Below are positions 35,471-43,591 of a DNA stretch of 49,388 nt, piece by piece. The notes beneath the pieces were generated by a model. The model saw only the letters and a program-made list of their open reading frames with translations, was not told where the DNA came from and did not search any database. A program made the position numbers and the translations under genes. The first letter of the stretch is position 1. Every line of letters begins with the position of its first letter. The DNA is from Novispirillum itersonii subsp. itersonii ATCC 12639 (lineage in GTDB: Bacteria; Pseudomonadota; Alphaproteobacteria; Rhodospirillales; Rhodospirillaceae). The DNA lies in contig NZ_KB907353.1 in NCBI RefSeq assembly GCF_000381985.1, positions 1 to 49,388 of the forward strand. The letters are read 5' to 3'.

Positions 35471-35722
35471 ATGACCCGTGATGACGTGCTGGACATCCTG
35501 CGGCAGGAAACCATCGATATTCTGGATCTGCCCGCCGATACGGTGATGGAAGACGGCAAGTCCTTCGCCGATTACGGCGCGATCAGCATCGACATCGTCA
35601 CCATCGTTTCCGGGGTGATGCGGCGGCTGAACGTCTCGGTCCCCCGGCAGGATCTGTATGACGTCCACTCTCTCGGGCAGCTGGTGGATGTGCTGCACAG
35701 CGCCTGCGCCGCCAAAGAATGA
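35471..35722 (+). CDS. acyl carrier protein (cluster-specific)
   Basis: An 83-residue acyl carrier protein. The helical pattern VLDILRQETIDILDL, then FADYGAISIDIVTIVSGVMRRL and VHSLGQLVDVLHSA is that of an ACP. Ser39 is the predicted phosphopantetheine site, but the usual DSL triad reads ISI, so the local acidic signature recognised by many partners is altered. This suggests a specialised carrier that talks only to the cluster enzymes. GAGAGACGG precedes the ATG. Its stop overlaps the start of the phosphopantetheinyl transferase gene as ATGA. Confidence 0.88.
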   Translation: MTRDDVLDILRQETIDILDLPADTVMEDGKSFADYGAISIDIVTIVSGVMRRLNVSVPRQDLYDVHSLGQLVDVLHSACAAKE

Positions 35723-36357
35723 CCCCTGCGCCGCCGCTGTGGCTGGCCGTACGGCGGCAGACCTCCCCCCTTCCCGCCGGGCCGCGCCTGCTGCCGGAAG
35801 AGGAAGAGCGGCTGCACCGCATGGCCCCGGCCCGGCGGGACCAGTCCCGCGCCGCCAGCCTGCTGCTGGGGCACCTGTGCGCCCGGGTCTTCTCATGCCC
35901 CCCGGCAGCGGTGGCGGTCGGGCGGACTCCTCAAGGGGCCCCGCTGGTGCAGGCCCCGGCAGCCTTACAGGTCAGCCTGTCCCACAGTGGCGGCTGGCTG
36001 GCGGCGGCGGCCCGGCGGGATGCCCCGGTCGGGGTGGACATCGAAACCGAACGCCCGGTCCGCCCCGCCGTGATCCCGGAGATCCTGACCCCGGCGGAAC
36101 AGATCGCCGCCGCAGAAAACCCAGCCCGGATCATCGCACTGTGGTGCCTGAAGGAAGCCTTTCTGAAAGCCACCGGCGACGGGCTGCGCCGTGATCCCCG
36201 ATCCGTGGAGTTCCGCCTTGAGGGGGATCACGTTATCTGTCATGGCGACGCCACCGGGTGGCAGGCGGCCCTGCTGTCCCCCCGGCCCGGCCTGTGGCTG
36301 GCCTGCCTTTGCCCGGTCCCGTTCACCCTGCACCACATCCTGACCGACGCGGCCTGA
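35719..36357 (+). CDS. 4'-phosphopantetheinyl transferase, Sfp type
   Basis: A 212-residue Sfp-type transferase that converts apo-ACP to holo-ACP using CoA. The two family signatures are visible: the Mg-binding GVDIETERPVR region and WCLKEAFLKATGDGL, with SLSHSGGWLAAA before them. A dedicated activator beside a divergent ACP suggests the carrier is not served by housekeeping AcpS. The start overlaps the ACP stop by four bases. It ends 117 bases before the RTX gene. Confidence 0.92.
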   Translation: MTPAPPLWLAVRRQTSPLPAGPRLLPEEEERLHRMAPARRDQSRAASLLLGHLCARVFSCPPAAVAVGRTPQGAPLVQAPAALQVSLSHSGGWLAAAARRDAPVGVDIETERPVRPAVIPEILTPAEQIAAAENPARIIALWCLKEAFLKATGDGLRRDPRSVEFRLEGDHVICHGDATGWQAALLSPRPGLWLACLCPVPFTLHHILTDAA

Positions 36358-36474
36358 CTCATACGGTGGGGCCAATCCGGGTGGCGTTTTTGGGGTATCA
36401 ACCCCATAGAGCCCCCCGGCGGCTTCAGGCATCAATGAGAGCATGGAAAACCGCCGTTATTGTGGAGAAGTCCC
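36358..36474. other. gap upstream of the RTX gene
   Basis: These 117 bases separate the phosphopantetheinyl transferase and RTX genes. A short GGGGT/ACCCC stem around 36393-36406 follows a T run. The gap is less GC-rich than its flanks and could hold an extra promoter for the RTX gene, but no convincing -35/-10 was found. GGAGAAG at 36464-36470 is the RTX ribosome binding site. Confidence 0.5.
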
Positions 36475-39400
36475 ATGGGTGCCGTCGTTGAATGGGTGAA
36501 GGACAATATCATTGATCCGGTCGTCAAATTTGCCGAAGACCTGATCAACGCCCTTAATCCTGTCAAACACGGCAACGACAGCGACAACACCATAAAGGGC
36601 TTTATGCCCGCCAACTGGCTGTACGGGCACGGCGGCAACGATACGATTTACGGCTACGGCGCCTATAACTACATTGAGGGCGGCTGGGGCAACGACTACA
36701 TCGAATCGTGGAGCGGCGGTGCCGATCTGTACGGCAACGAAGGCAACGACCGTATTTATGCCTACGGCATTTCGAACGATATCGATGGCGGCGACGGTGA
36801 CGACTACATCGAAGCCGCCGGTGTCAGCAACAGCATCTATGGCGGCTGGGGCAGCGACACCATCGTCGCGCTGGCAGCCCGCAACTACATCAACGGCGGC
36901 TGGGGTGACAACCGCATCACCGCCATGGCGGGCAGCAACACCATTGTCACCGAAGGCAATGGCCGTAACACCATCACCGTTGGCGGTCTGCACAATGAAA
37001 TCCGGACCGGCTGGGGGGATGACACCATCAGCGGCGGCGGCGGTTATAACAACGTCAATGCCGGGGACGGTAACAACCGCATCACCATCGGCGGGCTGTA
37101 CAACACCATCACCGCCGGAAGCGGCAATGACACCATTCTCGCCCTTGGCGGTTACAACCGGGTCAATGCCGGGGACGGCAACAACCGGGTCGAGGTCGGC
37201 GGCGGCTATAACAACGTCACCACCGGCCGCGGCAACGACACCATTGTTGCTCTTGGGGCCGCAAACGTCATTTCCTCCGGGGCCGGGGATGATGAAATCA
37301 CCGCACTCGGCGGGGTCAACGTCATCCGCTCCGGCGAAGGCAACGACCTGATCAGGGCCGGTGGTGGCGCTAACTTCATCCGGGATGACGGCGGCAATGA
37401 CACCATCAGCGCCGTTGGCGGCGCTAACTTTGTCGCCACCCGTGGCGACGGCACTGATACCATCACCGTCGGCGGGATCGGCAACGTGGTGGCCGCGGAC
37501 GGCAACAGCAATGACACCATCAACGCCCTCGCCGCAGGCAACCTGATCCACGCCGGGGATGGCAATAACACCATCAACGCCGCAGGCGGCACCAACATTC
37601 TGATGGCCGGGCGGGGCAATGACACCATCAACGCCGTCGGCGCCGCCAACATCATTCTGGCCGGGGACGGCAACAACCGGGTCATCGCCGGGGGCGGGCT
37701 GAACCTGATCAGCGCCGGACGGGGGAACGATACCCTGATCGCCGCCGGGATCGGCAACATCATGCTGGCAGGCGACGGTGACAACATCATCGGCGGTCTG
37801 GCCGCAGGCAACGCGATGATCGCCGGGTCCGGCAACGACATCATGGTCGGGGTCGGCGGGGCCAACCTGATGATGGCCGGGGACGGCAGAAACATCATGG
37901 CCGCAGCCGGGCATACCAACGTGATGGTGGCCGGACGGGGCGATGACATCATGGTTGCCGCCGGGATGAACAACATCCTGATGGCCGGGGACGGCAAAAA
38001 TATCGCCGTCGCCATCGGCAACACCAACCTGATCGCCGGGGGCCGCGACAACGACACCCTGATCGCGGCGGGCAACACCAATATCGTCGCCGCCGGGGAT
38101 GGCAACAACATCATCGGTGCCATCGGCAACACCAACATTCTGCTGGCCGGGTCCGGCAACGACATTATGGCCGCCGCCGGATCAACCAACTTCATGGCAG
38201 GCGGCGACGGCAACAACACCATGGTGGCCGCAGGCAACACCAACATCATGCTGGCAGGCAGCGGCAACGACATCATGATCGCGGTCGGCCGCAGCAACCT
38301 GATGTCGGGCGGCGACGGCAACAACATCATGGCCGCCATCGGCCAGAAGAACTTCATGCTGGCCGGGCGCGGCGATGACATCATGGCCGCCGTCGGCGAC
38401 ACCAACGTCATCTCCTCCGGCAGCGGCAATGACATTGTCGCCGCCATCGGCAACAAAAATCTGGTGATGGCCGGAGACGGTAATGACATCGTGGTCGCTG
38501 CCGGGAAAACCAACGTGGTCTTCGGCGGCGCCGGTAATGACATCATCGCCGCCGCCGGGCAGAAGAATTACATCACCGGCGGGGACGGCAACGACATCCT
38601 GCTGGCCGCAGGCAAGCAGAACCTTGTCGGCGGCGGCAGCGGCAACGACATCATCGTCGCTGCCGGAGAAAAGAACACCGTCATGGGCGGCAGCGGTCAG
38701 GACATCATTCTGGTCGCCGGGAAGTCGAACACCATTCTGGCAGACTTCGACATTCTGCCGGATCTGTCGGTCGGCAACCTGACCCCGGATATTTCAATCC
38801 CCAGCCTGAACATCCCGTCGATCAGCCTGCCGTCAGTGCGGATCCCCGATTTCTCAATCCCCCGCCTGCAGATCGGCGATATTGCCATTCCGCGCGTTGA
38901 CCTGCCGGGCTTCTCGCTGCCGACCATCGGGCTGCCGAGCATCAGCCTGCCCAGCGTCAGCCTGCCCAGCTTCTCCATGCCGTCACTGGATAACCTGCCG
39001 GATCTGCCGCTGCCGAGCATCCCGGATCTCAGCCTGTCGTTCGGCTTCAGCGTGCCAAGCTTCAGCCTGCCCAGTTTCTCGATACCCTCACTGAATTTCA
39101 ATCTGCCGTCGCTGAACCTCAACCTGCCGGACATGTCACACATTCTGGACAAGCTGGGATCCCTGAATCTCAACCTGCCCACCTTCTCAATGCCCAACCT
39201 CAGCCTCGGCGAGCTGTTCGACGATATCTCCCTGCCCGGCCTGCCGAGCCTGAACCTTGGTCTGCCCAGCCTGAACTTCAGCCTGCCCAGTTTCCAGCTG
39301 CCCAGTCTGGCCAGCCTGATCCCGCAACTGATCATGCCGTCGTTCAGCCTGCCGAACCTGACCCTGCCGAATGTGTCCTTCCCCGGGATCGACCTGTCGG

Positions 39401-41238
39401 CGGTGGTGAAGATGCCGTCGTTCCCCAGCTTCAACTTCATGAAAAACGAGGGCGATATTGTTGCCGCCATCGGCGAGGCCAACAAGGTCCTACTCGGCGG
39501 CGGGGACGATATCGTCGCGGCGATTGGCAAGAACAACAACATTCTGGGCACCGACGGGCGCAAGTTCGTGGTCGCGGCGGGCGAAAGCAACACCATCCGC
39601 ACCATGGATCTGGCCAACATCACCGCAGGCATCCTCGACACGATGACCGGCAGCGATGACAAAGCCCTTGGCGATACCTCCGCCGGGGAAGGCGATGTGA
39701 TCATTGCCGCCGGAAAGCTGAACAAAATCAGCTCCTACGGCGGGGATGACATCATTCTGGCCGCCGGTCAGGAAAACAAGATCGACGCCGGAAAGGGCAA
39801 TGACATCGCCTTTGCCGTCGGCAAGAGCAACGAGGTCAAGGGCGGCGACGGCAACGACACGCTGGTCGCGATTGGCAACACCAACAAGATGGATGGCGGA
39901 TCCGGCGATGACATTATGGTCGCCATGGGCCGCAGCAACGAACTGTCCGGCGGGGATGGTAAAGACAGCATCTTTGCCTTCGGCCACAAGAATATCGTCG
40001 ATGCCGGGGCCGGGGATGACCGGGTGATGGCCCTCGGCAAAGAAAACTCCGTCACCGGTGGCGACGGCAACGACACCCTGATTGTCGGCGGCCTGAAAAA
40101 CGTGGTCGAAGGTGGGGCCGGGGATGACATCATCCTTGGGGCCGGGGCCTACAACACCCTGCAGGGCGGGGATGGCAATGACAAAATCGTCTCGCTTGGG
40201 GCCGCCAACGTGGTGGACAGCGGCAGCGGCAATGACTTTGTGCTGACCGCAGGCGGGGCTTCGGCGATCTATACCGGCAGCGGGAATGACACCATTGTCT
40301 CCCTCGGGGCCGGGAACGCCATCTACGCCGGGGACGGTAACGACTTTGTGCTGTCTGCCGCCGGGGCCTCGCAGGTCTGGGGCGGGGCCGGAGACGACAT
40401 CATCGTCAACACCTCCAGCGCCGGCAGCATTGACGGCGGATCGGGCAACGACTTCCTGATCGGTGCGGGCTGGGGGCTGTTTGACTTCTTCAACACCGCC
40501 TCCGGCACCAGTCTGCTGCAGGGCGTGGATGCGGCCATTGACAGCGTTGCCGGGGCGTTCGGCTCCATGCTCGGCTCGGCAGGCGATCTGATTTCCAAGC
40601 CGTTCTCGCTGCACTGGAGCAACGACAGTGCCACCATGACCGGCGGTGACGGCAACGATACCTTCTATGGCGGTCTGCGTAACGACGTGATGGTCGGTGG
40701 ATCGGGCAACGACACCTATATCGTCCATGGTGGCGAAGGCAACGACATCATCCGCGACAGCGGATCGGGGTCTGATACGCTTGAAATCCGCTCCACCAGC
40801 GCCATCGGCTTCACCGCCAGCGCCGCCAATATCCGCGCCGAACTGACCGACGGCGGGAAGGATATCAAGTTCAGCTTCATCGTCGGGGATAAGAGCTATG
40901 GCTCCGTCACCATCGACGACTACAGCACCAGCGCCAACAAGATCGAAACCCTGAACCTGAACGACGGCGGGAAGAGCACCAGCTTCGACCTGAGCAGCAT
41001 CTACGACAGCCTGAAGTCGGGCGGATCGTGGGGCCACAGCGGCCCGGTCAATGGCGAGGCCAGTCTGGATGCCATGAGCAAACTGCTCAGCTCCGCCCTG
41101 AACAACGATGTCGGGAACGAAGTCGGGGCATCGGTGCAGAGCGACATGAGCTTCGTCAACACCTACACCAATTTCAGCCAGGAAAGTCTGTCGACCGATA
41201 CCGTGGTGACCAATGTGGAAAACCAGAAGTCGAGCTGA
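36475..41238 (+). CDS. giant RTX beta-solenoid secreted protein
   Basis: A 1587-residue protein with no pore-forming toxin region. Residues 1-41 form an amphipathic helix (VVEWVKDNIIDPVVKFAEDL). Residues 50-754 are 39 turns of about 18 residues, each made of an RTX-type nonapeptide such as AGSGNDTIL and a second half such as AAGNTNIML. Residues 759-988 are a Pro/Ser/Leu-rich domain with a five-residue rhythm (LPSIS LPSVS LPSFS). Residues 990-1332 form a second RTX block, and 1389-1440 a third short one. The last 150 residues are glycine-poor and end in SSTDTVVTNVENQKSS-like sequence, consistent with a type I secretion signal. It is probably a surface or matrix protein acylated by the HlyC-like enzyme and exported by the type I system encoded convergently. 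ATG 36475 follows GGAGAAG. Confidence 0.92.
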   Translation: MGAVVEWVKDNIIDPVVKFAEDLINALNPVKHGNDSDNTIKGFMPANWLYGHGGNDTIYGYGAYNYIEGGWGNDYIESWSGGADLYGNEGNDRIYAYGISNDIDGGDGDDYIEAAGVSNSIYGGWGSDTIVALAARNYINGGWGDNRITAMAGSNTIVTEGNGRNTITVGGLHNEIRTGWGDDTISGGGGYNNVNAGDGNNRITIGGLYNTITAGSGNDTILALGGYNRVNAGDGNNRVEVGGGYNNVTTGRGNDTIVALGAANVISSGAGDDEITALGGVNVIRSGEGNDLIRAGGGANFIRDDGGNDTISAVGGANFVATRGDGTDTITVGGIGNVVAADGNSNDTINALAAGNLIHAGDGNNTINAAGGTNILMAGRGNDTINAVGAANIILAGDGNNRVIAGGGLNLISAGRGNDTLIAAGIGNIMLAGDGDNIIGGLAAGNAMIAGSGNDIMVGVGGANLMMAGDGRNIMAAAGHTNVMVAGRGDDIMVAAGMNNILMAGDGKNIAVAIGNTNLIAGGRDNDTLIAAGNTNIVAAGDGNNIIGAIGNTNILLAGSGNDIMAAAGSTNFMAGGDGNNTMVAAGNTNIMLAGSGNDIMIAVGRSNLMSGGDGNNIMAAIGQKNFMLAGRGDDIMAAVGDTNVISSGSGNDIVAAIGNKNLVMAGDGNDIVVAAGKTNVVFGGAGNDIIAAAGQKNYITGGDGNDILLAAGKQNLVGGGSGNDIIVAAGEKNTVMGGSGQDIILVAGKSNTILADFDILPDLSVGNLTPDISIPSLNIPSISLPSVRIPDFSIPRLQIGDIAIPRVDLPGFSLPTIGLPSISLPSVSLPSFSMPSLDNLPDLPLPSIPDLSLSFGFSVPSFSLPSFSIPSLNFNLPSLNLNLPDMSHILDKLGSLNLNLPTFSMPNLSLGELFDDISLPGLPSLNLGLPSLNFSLPSFQLPSLASLIPQLIMPSFSLPNLTLPNVSFPGIDLSAVVKMPSFPSFNFMKNEGDIVAAIGEANKVLLGGGDDIVAAIGKNNNILGTDGRKFVVAAGESNTIRTMDLANITAGILDTMTGSDDKALGDTSAGEGDVIIAAGKLNKISSYGGDDIILAAGQENKIDAGKGNDIAFAVGKSNEVKGGDGNDTLVAIGNTNKMDGGSGDDIMVAMGRSNELSGGDGKDSIFAFGHKNIVDAGAGDDRVMALGKENSVTGGDGNDTLIVGGLKNVVEGGAGDDIILGAGAYNTLQGGDGNDKIVSLGAANVVDSGSGNDFVLTAGGASAIYTGSGNDTIVSLGAGNAIYAGDGNDFVLSAAGASQVWGGAGDDIIVNTSSAGSIDGGSGNDFLIGAGWGLFDFFNTASGTSLLQGVDAAIDSVAGAFGSMLGSAGDLISKPFSLHWSNDSATMTGGDGNDTFYGGLRNDVMVGGSGNDTYIVHGGEGNDIIRDSGSGSDTLEIRSTSAIGFTASAANIRAELTDGGKDIKFSFIVGDKSYGSVTIDDYSTSANKIETLNLNDGGKSTSFDLSSIYDSLKSGGSWGHSGPVNGEASLDAMSKLLSSALNNDVGNEVGASVQSDMSFVNTYTNFSQESLSTDTVVTNVENQKSS
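36622..38736 (+). repeat. 39 tandem 54-bp units encoding 18-residue solenoid turns
   Basis: The DNA repeats with a 54-base period across 36622-38736; three units are 57 bases. Each encodes one solenoid turn. Between 37549 and 38412 turns alternate strictly between a GNN-type and a GND/GDD-type loop, giving a 108-base superperiod. The pattern is explained by protein structure and is not a CRISPR or satellite. Recombination between units could change turn number. Confidence 0.9.
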
Positions 41239-41263
41239 TACCAATCAGCCTCGCTTTAAACCA

Positions 41264-41298
41264 AACCCCCCGCCGGTTTTCCGGCGGGGGGTTCTGTT
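41264..41298. terminator. shared bidirectional terminator between RTX gene and luxR-type gene
   Basis: CCCCCCGCCGG (41266-41276) pairs with CCGGCGGGGGG (41281-41291) around a four-base T loop. The hairpin is followed by TTCTGTT on the plus strand and by TTTGGTTT on the minus strand. It lies 26 bases after the RTX stop and 31 bases after the stop of the convergent regulator gene, so it probably serves both. Confidence 0.85.
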
Positions 41299-41321
41299 AT
41301 GTCTTCTGAGAGCAGAAAAGA

Positions 41322-42062
41322 CTACAGCAGCCCGCTGTCCCGCGCCCGCAGCAACAGGCTGGCCGCGTTGTGGGCGTTCAGTTTCCGCATGACCGAATCC
41401 CGGTGCTTCTCAACCGTTTTAACGCTGATCCCCATCTCCCGGGCAATCGCCTTGTTGGACAGACCGGCGGCGATCAGCTCCAGCACCTGCCGCTCGCGGG
41501 CGGTCGGGGTCTGCTCCGGCAGCAGCCCTTCTGTGGCACACAGGCGCAGGACCTCTGGCGACTGATGGCGCTGTCCCGCCAGAACGGCATAGAGGGCCGC
41601 AATCAGAACCGCCGCATCCTCATTTTCCAGCACCTGCCCATCCGCCCCCCAGCCATCCTGCCGGATCAAGGCTGCCGGAGCAGGATCGTTGCCGAGAAGG
41701 AGAACGCGCCCGTCCGGATTAGCGGCACGGATCCGGGCAATCCCCGGCGCCCCCTCCAGCCCCGGCAGGCGGGAGGCCACAATCACCACCGCCGGACGGG
41801 CAGACAGGGCCGCAGCCAGAGCGGTCCAGTCGTCCGCCTCCGCCACCACGGCACACCCCCCCTGCCCGGCCAGAACCGAAACAAGGCCCTGCCGGACCAG
41901 CCGGTGATGATCAGCCACCACCACCGTCGGGCGGCCCCGGTCATCCCCGGCCAGAAAGGCCAGCGGACCCGATGACTGCACGGCATCGCCCTGCCCGGCA
42001 TGGTTATCCGCCAGACGGGTCAGCAGCACGGCGGCAAGGGCCTTCGGCTCCTCCCCGGTCAT
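41322..42062 (-). CDS. LuxR/NarL-type regulator with degenerate receiver
   Basis: A 246-residue protein of response-regulator layout. The C-terminal LuxR helix-turn-helix is intact (LTPTARERQVLELIAAGLSN followed by KAIAREMGISVKTVEKHRDS). The receiver-like domain (about 45-165) lacks key residues: the phospho-acceptor position in VVIVASRLPGLEG is Ala96, the acidic pair in VVVADHHRL is reduced to one Asp, and the switch Lys position reads Glu in GQVLENED. Control by phosphorylation is therefore unlikely. It is the last gene of the secretion operon, its start overlapping the tolC-like stop by four bases, and may regulate the RTX and secretion genes. Confidence 0.88.
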   Translation of the reverse strand: MTGEEPKALAAVLLTRLADNHAGQGDAVQSSGPLAFLAGDDRGRPTVVVADHHRLVRQGLVSVLAGQGGCAVVAEADDWTALAAALSARPAVVIVASRLPGLEGAPGIARIRAANPDGRVLLLGNDPAPAALIRQDGWGADGQVLENEDAAVLIAALYAVLAGQRHQSPEVLRLCATEGLLPEQTPTARERQVLELIAAGLSNKAIAREMGISVKTVEKHRDSVMRKLNAHNAASLLLRARDSGLL

Positions 42063-43591
42063 GGGGTTGCCCCCGCAGGAACGGCCGAAACCTCTTCCTG
42101 CCGTTCCTGCGGTCTGGCCAGATCCTGAAGGCGCTGCGGCAGACCGCGCAGATGCTCTTCCACCTGCGTCCGGACCGCCGCCGGGTCGGTGACATCCAGC
42201 ACCTCAGGCGCAAGCGGCAGGCCAAGTGCCATCAGCATATCGCCCAGGCTGCGCTGTTGTTCAGCCAGCAGATCATCGCGCTCGATATGGGTCAGAATAC
42301 CGTCAACCTCAGCCCGGAACCGGACCAGCTCATCGGTGACGTTAAACGGCAGCCGCAGATCCCACAGATCGACGATCCCGTCATTGGTGGCAACAATGCG
42401 GTCTGACAGACTGACATCGCGGGTGATCTGCTGCAGAATGGTGCGCGATGTCCGCACCTGCTCCATCACCGCCAGACTCAAGGCCACCCGGCGCAGCTTC
42501 AGTAACTCTTCGTTATTGGCGGCCCGCTCGTTCTTCCACGGGAAGGTGATCAGGCCAAGCAGCTGCATCACCCCCCGGGCTCCGGTTTCAGTCCATGTCC
42601 GCACTGCGGCGGTGGAGCTGGTATCGGTGTTCAGGCCGTACGTCAGCGACAGATCCGGCAGCAGGCCCAGATAGGTTTTCCAGACATCAAGATGGGCATT
42701 GCGGATCTGATAATCAAAGTCCCGCAGTTCCGGGCGACGCATCAGCGCCTCATCGACCGCACGGTCAAGATCCATCCCCAGAGCCAGCCGCACCATACGG
42801 TCATCCGGCAGGCCAATCAGCGGCAATGGCTGATCTGATGGCAGATTCAGCAACCGTGCCAGCTTTTCCTGCGACACTTCCAGATCGCGGCGCAGGCCGC
42901 TGATCCGCCGCTTGAGCTGATACAGCCCCGCCTGTATGTTAAGGATGGTCAGCGGATCTTCCAGACGGCTCTCCCGCAGGCGCTCTGACAGATCCAGCAG
43001 ATCATCAAGCCGCTGGTCGAGCACATCCAGCCGCTCCATCCGCTGTTCAGAGAACAGGGTGCGGTAAAAGTAATAGGTGACGTCATTGATCAGCGCGGCG
43101 GCAGCGCGGCGGCGGCGCTCCTCCGCTGCCAGACTTTCGTTGGCTGCCTGCCGGGCTGACAGATACCCGATCCCGAAATTGAGCACCGACCACTGGGTCT
43201 GAAGCACCCGCACCCGGCGGGAGGTGTTGGGCTTATCTTCCGGCGCGTCGCCAAGGCTGCCGCTGGCCCGGTTGCGGTGTGTGGAGTTGATGGTGCCGGA
43301 CATATCAGGCAGCAGCCCAAGCTGGGCCAATGTCATCGAATCCTGCTCCATCAGCCGGGTCAGGTCATCGGTCCGCAGATCAAGGTTGGAAACCAGAGCC
43401 CGCGCAATCGCATCGGTCAGGGTCATCGGCCCCTGTACCGGCTGACGGTATACAGCCAGCGCTGCCCGGTCAGCCTCCACCCGGGCCCGGATTTCATCCC
43501 GGGTCAGCGGGTCAGGGGTGACCGCGCATGCCCCCAGCAGCACCAGTGCGCCAAGCAGCAGCGGATATGTCGTCCACCTCAGCGTCTTCAC
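42059..43591 (-). CDS. TolC-type outer-membrane channel lipoprotein
   Basis: A 510-residue outer-membrane efflux family protein, the channel of the type I secretion system. The signal peptide ends with a lipobox LLGAC at Cys22, so it should be lipid-anchored like OprM-type channels and unlike E. coli TolC. Two long OEP-type halves are visible, for example MTLTDAIARALVSNLDLRTDD and later DRAVDEALMRRPELRDFDYQI, with coiled-coil stretches between. It overlaps both neighbours by four bases (ATGA on each side), showing a tight operon with the adaptor and regulator genes. Confidence 0.9.
   Translation of the reverse strand: MKTLRWTTYPLLLGALVLLGACAVTPDPLTRDEIRARVEADRAALAVYRQPVQGPMTLTDAIARALVSNLDLRTDDLTRLMEQDSMTLAQLGLLPDMSGTINSTHRNRASGSLGDAPEDKPNTSRRVRVLQTQWSVLNFGIGYLSARQAANESLAAEERRRRAAAALINDVTYYFYRTLFSEQRMERLDVLDQRLDDLLDLSERLRESRLEDPLTILNIQAGLYQLKRRISGLRRDLEVSQEKLARLLNLPSDQPLPLIGLPDDRMVRLALGMDLDRAVDEALMRRPELRDFDYQIRNAHLDVWKTYLGLLPDLSLTYGLNTDTSSTAAVRTWTETGARGVMQLLGLITFPWKNERAANNEELLKLRRVALSLAVMEQVRTSRTILQQITRDVSLSDRIVATNDGIVDLWDLRLPFNVTDELVRFRAEVDGILTHIERDDLLAEQQRSLGDMLMALGLPLAPEVLDVTDPAAVRTQVEEHLRGLPQRLQDLARPQERQEEVSAVPAGATP

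Noticed and set aside
30613-36357. Identification of the acyl genes as an aryl polyene cluster
   Set aside because: There is no chain-length factor, ammonia lyase, acyl-CoA ligase or the usual set of outer-membrane carrier genes, and a HlyC-like and an RTX gene are present instead.
36457-37914. A 485-codon minus-strand open frame, and a similar one at 39490-41244, opposite the RTX repeats
   Set aside because: They look like repeat proteins only because the sense strand repeats every 54 bases. No start signal is present and the sense frame has RTX motifs.
36622-38736. Regular 54-base repeats considered as a CRISPR or satellite array
   Set aside because: There is no constant repeat with unique spacers; the period is exactly 18 codons and is explained by protein turns.
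38749-39438. Relation of the Pro-rich domain to mycobacterial PPE-MPTR repeats
   Set aside because: Only the hydrophobic-Pro-Ser rhythm is similar; no PPE domain or flanking motif is present and the taxon is distant.
36475-41238. Classification of the RTX protein as a cytolytic toxin
   Set aside because: There is no hydrophobic pore-forming region before the repeats; only a 41-residue helix precedes them. The HlyC-like neighbour alone is not enough for a toxin call.
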